From the NCBI GenBank assembly GCA_902772945.1, contig CACYCU010000157.1, forward strand, positions 1 through 6,883: a stretch of 6,883 bases of DNA, given 5' to 3'. Below are positions 6,486 through 6,883 of this stretch, piece after piece (positions within the stretch are counted from its first letter, which is position 1; each line of letters starts with the position of its first letter). The notes beneath the pieces were generated by a model. It saw nothing but the letters and a program-made list of their open reading frames with translations. It was not told the origin of the DNA and made no database searches. A program made the translations under genes and the position numbers. Origin of the DNA: an uncultured bacterium. Its GTDB lineage: Bacteria; Cyanobacteriota; Vampirovibrionia; Gastranaerophilales; Gastranaerophilaceae.

Positions 6486-6510
6486 GACCTCAATATGAGG
6501 TCTTTTTTTT
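6486..6510 (+). terminator. Intrinsic terminator (perfect 7-bp hairpin plus T8)
   Basis: GACCTCA (6486-6492), loop ATA, TGAGGTC (6496-6502) and then eight T's (6503-6510). The U-run orients it to plus-strand transcription. The nearest plus-strand gene upstream ends at 5947, with the whole minus-strand ykgJ-like gene in between, so it either ends a long read-through transcript of the 5360 gene or belongs to an unannotated short RNA. The rest of 6359-6563 holds no supportable ORF. Confidence 0.85.
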
Positions 6511-6525
6511 GCTTTTATACATATT

Positions 6526-6531
6526 TATAAT
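6526..6531 (+). promoter_or_regulatory. Predicted -10 of the NADH peroxidase gene
   Basis: A consensus TATAAT just downstream of the terminator gives a start near 6538 and a leader of about 25 bases that contains the ribosome site. The -35 position (about 6503-6508) falls in the terminator's T-run and has no good match, so the promoter may depend on an activator, or the -35 may be poor. Confidence 0.45.
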
Positions 6532-6563
6532 ACAATTGAATTTGTAACTATAAGGAGGTTAAA

Positions 6564-6883
6564 ATGGCAAAATTTGTTTGTACAGTCTGTGGTTGGTCAA
6601 TAGAGAGCGATAAAGCACCTGACAGATGCCCGTTATGCGGAGCAACAACATTTAATGAAATCGGCGGAACAAACGGAAAAGTATACGCCTGCGAACACAA
6701 AGTAGGTGACGGAAAAGTTGAAGACAAAGAAATTATGGATGGTTTGAGAGCAAACTTTGCAGGTGAATGTACAGAAGTCGGTATGTATCTTGCAATGGCA
6801 AGAGTTGCTGAAAGAGAAGGATACCCTGAAGTTGCAGAAGCTTATAAAAGATATGCATTTGAAGAAGCTGAACACGCATCTAA
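6564..6883 (+). CDS. NADH peroxidase / reverse rubrerythrin (3' end cut by the window)
   Basis: The first 106 residues of a rubrerythrin-family peroxidase of the 'reverse' arrangement, with rubredoxin domain first and diiron domain second, which reduces H2O2 with electrons from NADH and protects anaerobes from oxidative stress. The rubredoxin part has CTVCGW (C6, C9) and CPLCG (C22, C25), the Fe(Cys)4 site. The diiron domain starts near residue 58 with LRANFAGECTEVGMYLAM, giving ligand Glu68, and reaches FEEAEHAS with Glu101 and His104 (ExxH). The second half of the four-helix bundle, with the remaining ligands, lies beyond the window end. The start is secure: AAGGAGGT (6552-6559) is a near-perfect Shine-Dalgarno four bases before the ATG. 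It stands alone behind a terminator and probably has its own promoter. A separate C43 and H45 follow the rubredoxin domain; their role is unclear. Confidence 0.92.
   Translation, partial: MAKFVCTVCGWSIESDKAPDRCPLCGATTFNEIGGTNGKVYACEHKVGDGKVEDKEIMDGLRANFAGECTEVGMYLAMARVAEREGYPEVAEAYKRYAFEEAEHAS

Noticed and set aside
6486..6502. GACCTCA-ATA-TGAGGTC palindrome as an operator
   Set aside because: The T8 directly after the stem makes an intrinsic terminator the simpler reading, though a double role is not excluded.
6525..6539. PerR box before the NADH peroxidase
   Set aside because: Only one half (TTATAAT) matches the TTATAATNATTATAA consensus; the other half is poor and the good half is explained as the -10 element.
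6633..6875. Minus-strand Cys/Phe-rich open frame opposite the NADH peroxidase
   Set aside because: It is a shadow of the peroxidase codons; the sense strand has a near-perfect Shine-Dalgarno and conserved metal ligands.

Overview
The window is AT-rich, gene-dense bacterial DNA with no rRNA, tRNA, CRISPR array or insertion sequence that I can see. The gene content points to an anaerobe: a FixC/FixX electron-transfer pair, a U32 family Fe-S-type hydroxylase homologue, and an NADH peroxidase of the rubrerythrin family. The codon bias, the lineage-restricted-looking protein starting MNNISFQG, and the cyanobacteria/Firmicutes-like small Orn/Lys/Arg decarboxylase would fit a gut Gastranaerophilales (Vampirovibrionia, 'Melainabacteria') genome. 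That placement is an inference from memory of such genomes, not a proof. TAA, TAG and TGA all end genes here, so the standard bacterial code applies.

Layout: bases 2-2748 hold a plus-strand operon-like block: the 3' part of fixC, fixX (4-base overlap) and, 6 bases on, a U32 peptidase-family gene of RlhA architecture. Facing it is a minus-strand alpha/beta hydrolase (start 3454). Its frame is broken by an in-frame TAA at 2843-2845, yet coding sense continues past it to 2732 and includes the expected catalytic His. Divergent from it, across 70 bases, is a 474-residue PLP-dependent Orn/Lys/Arg decarboxylase (3525-4949). Next come a small secreted four-cysteine protein on the minus strand (4950-5249), an unknown soluble protein on the plus strand (5360-5947), a YkgJ-type cysteine-cluster protein on the minus strand (5930-6358), a strong plus-strand intrinsic terminator (6486-6510), and the 5' part of an NADH peroxidase gene (6564 to the window end).

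How the genes relate: fixC and fixX act together as the last two parts of an ETF-linked electron-transfer complex; fixA and fixB would be expected upstream of the window. The U32 gene is probably co-transcribed with them. From 2732 onward the genes alternate strand one by one. All three convergent junctions are tail-to-tail with zero spacing or a short overlap and no visible terminator, and three of the starts have TATA-like -10 elements almost on the ATG with no Shine-Dalgarno. These are mostly housekeeping or lineage-specific genes. I do not see a clear new multi-gene system. The most unusual point is the interrupted hydrolase.
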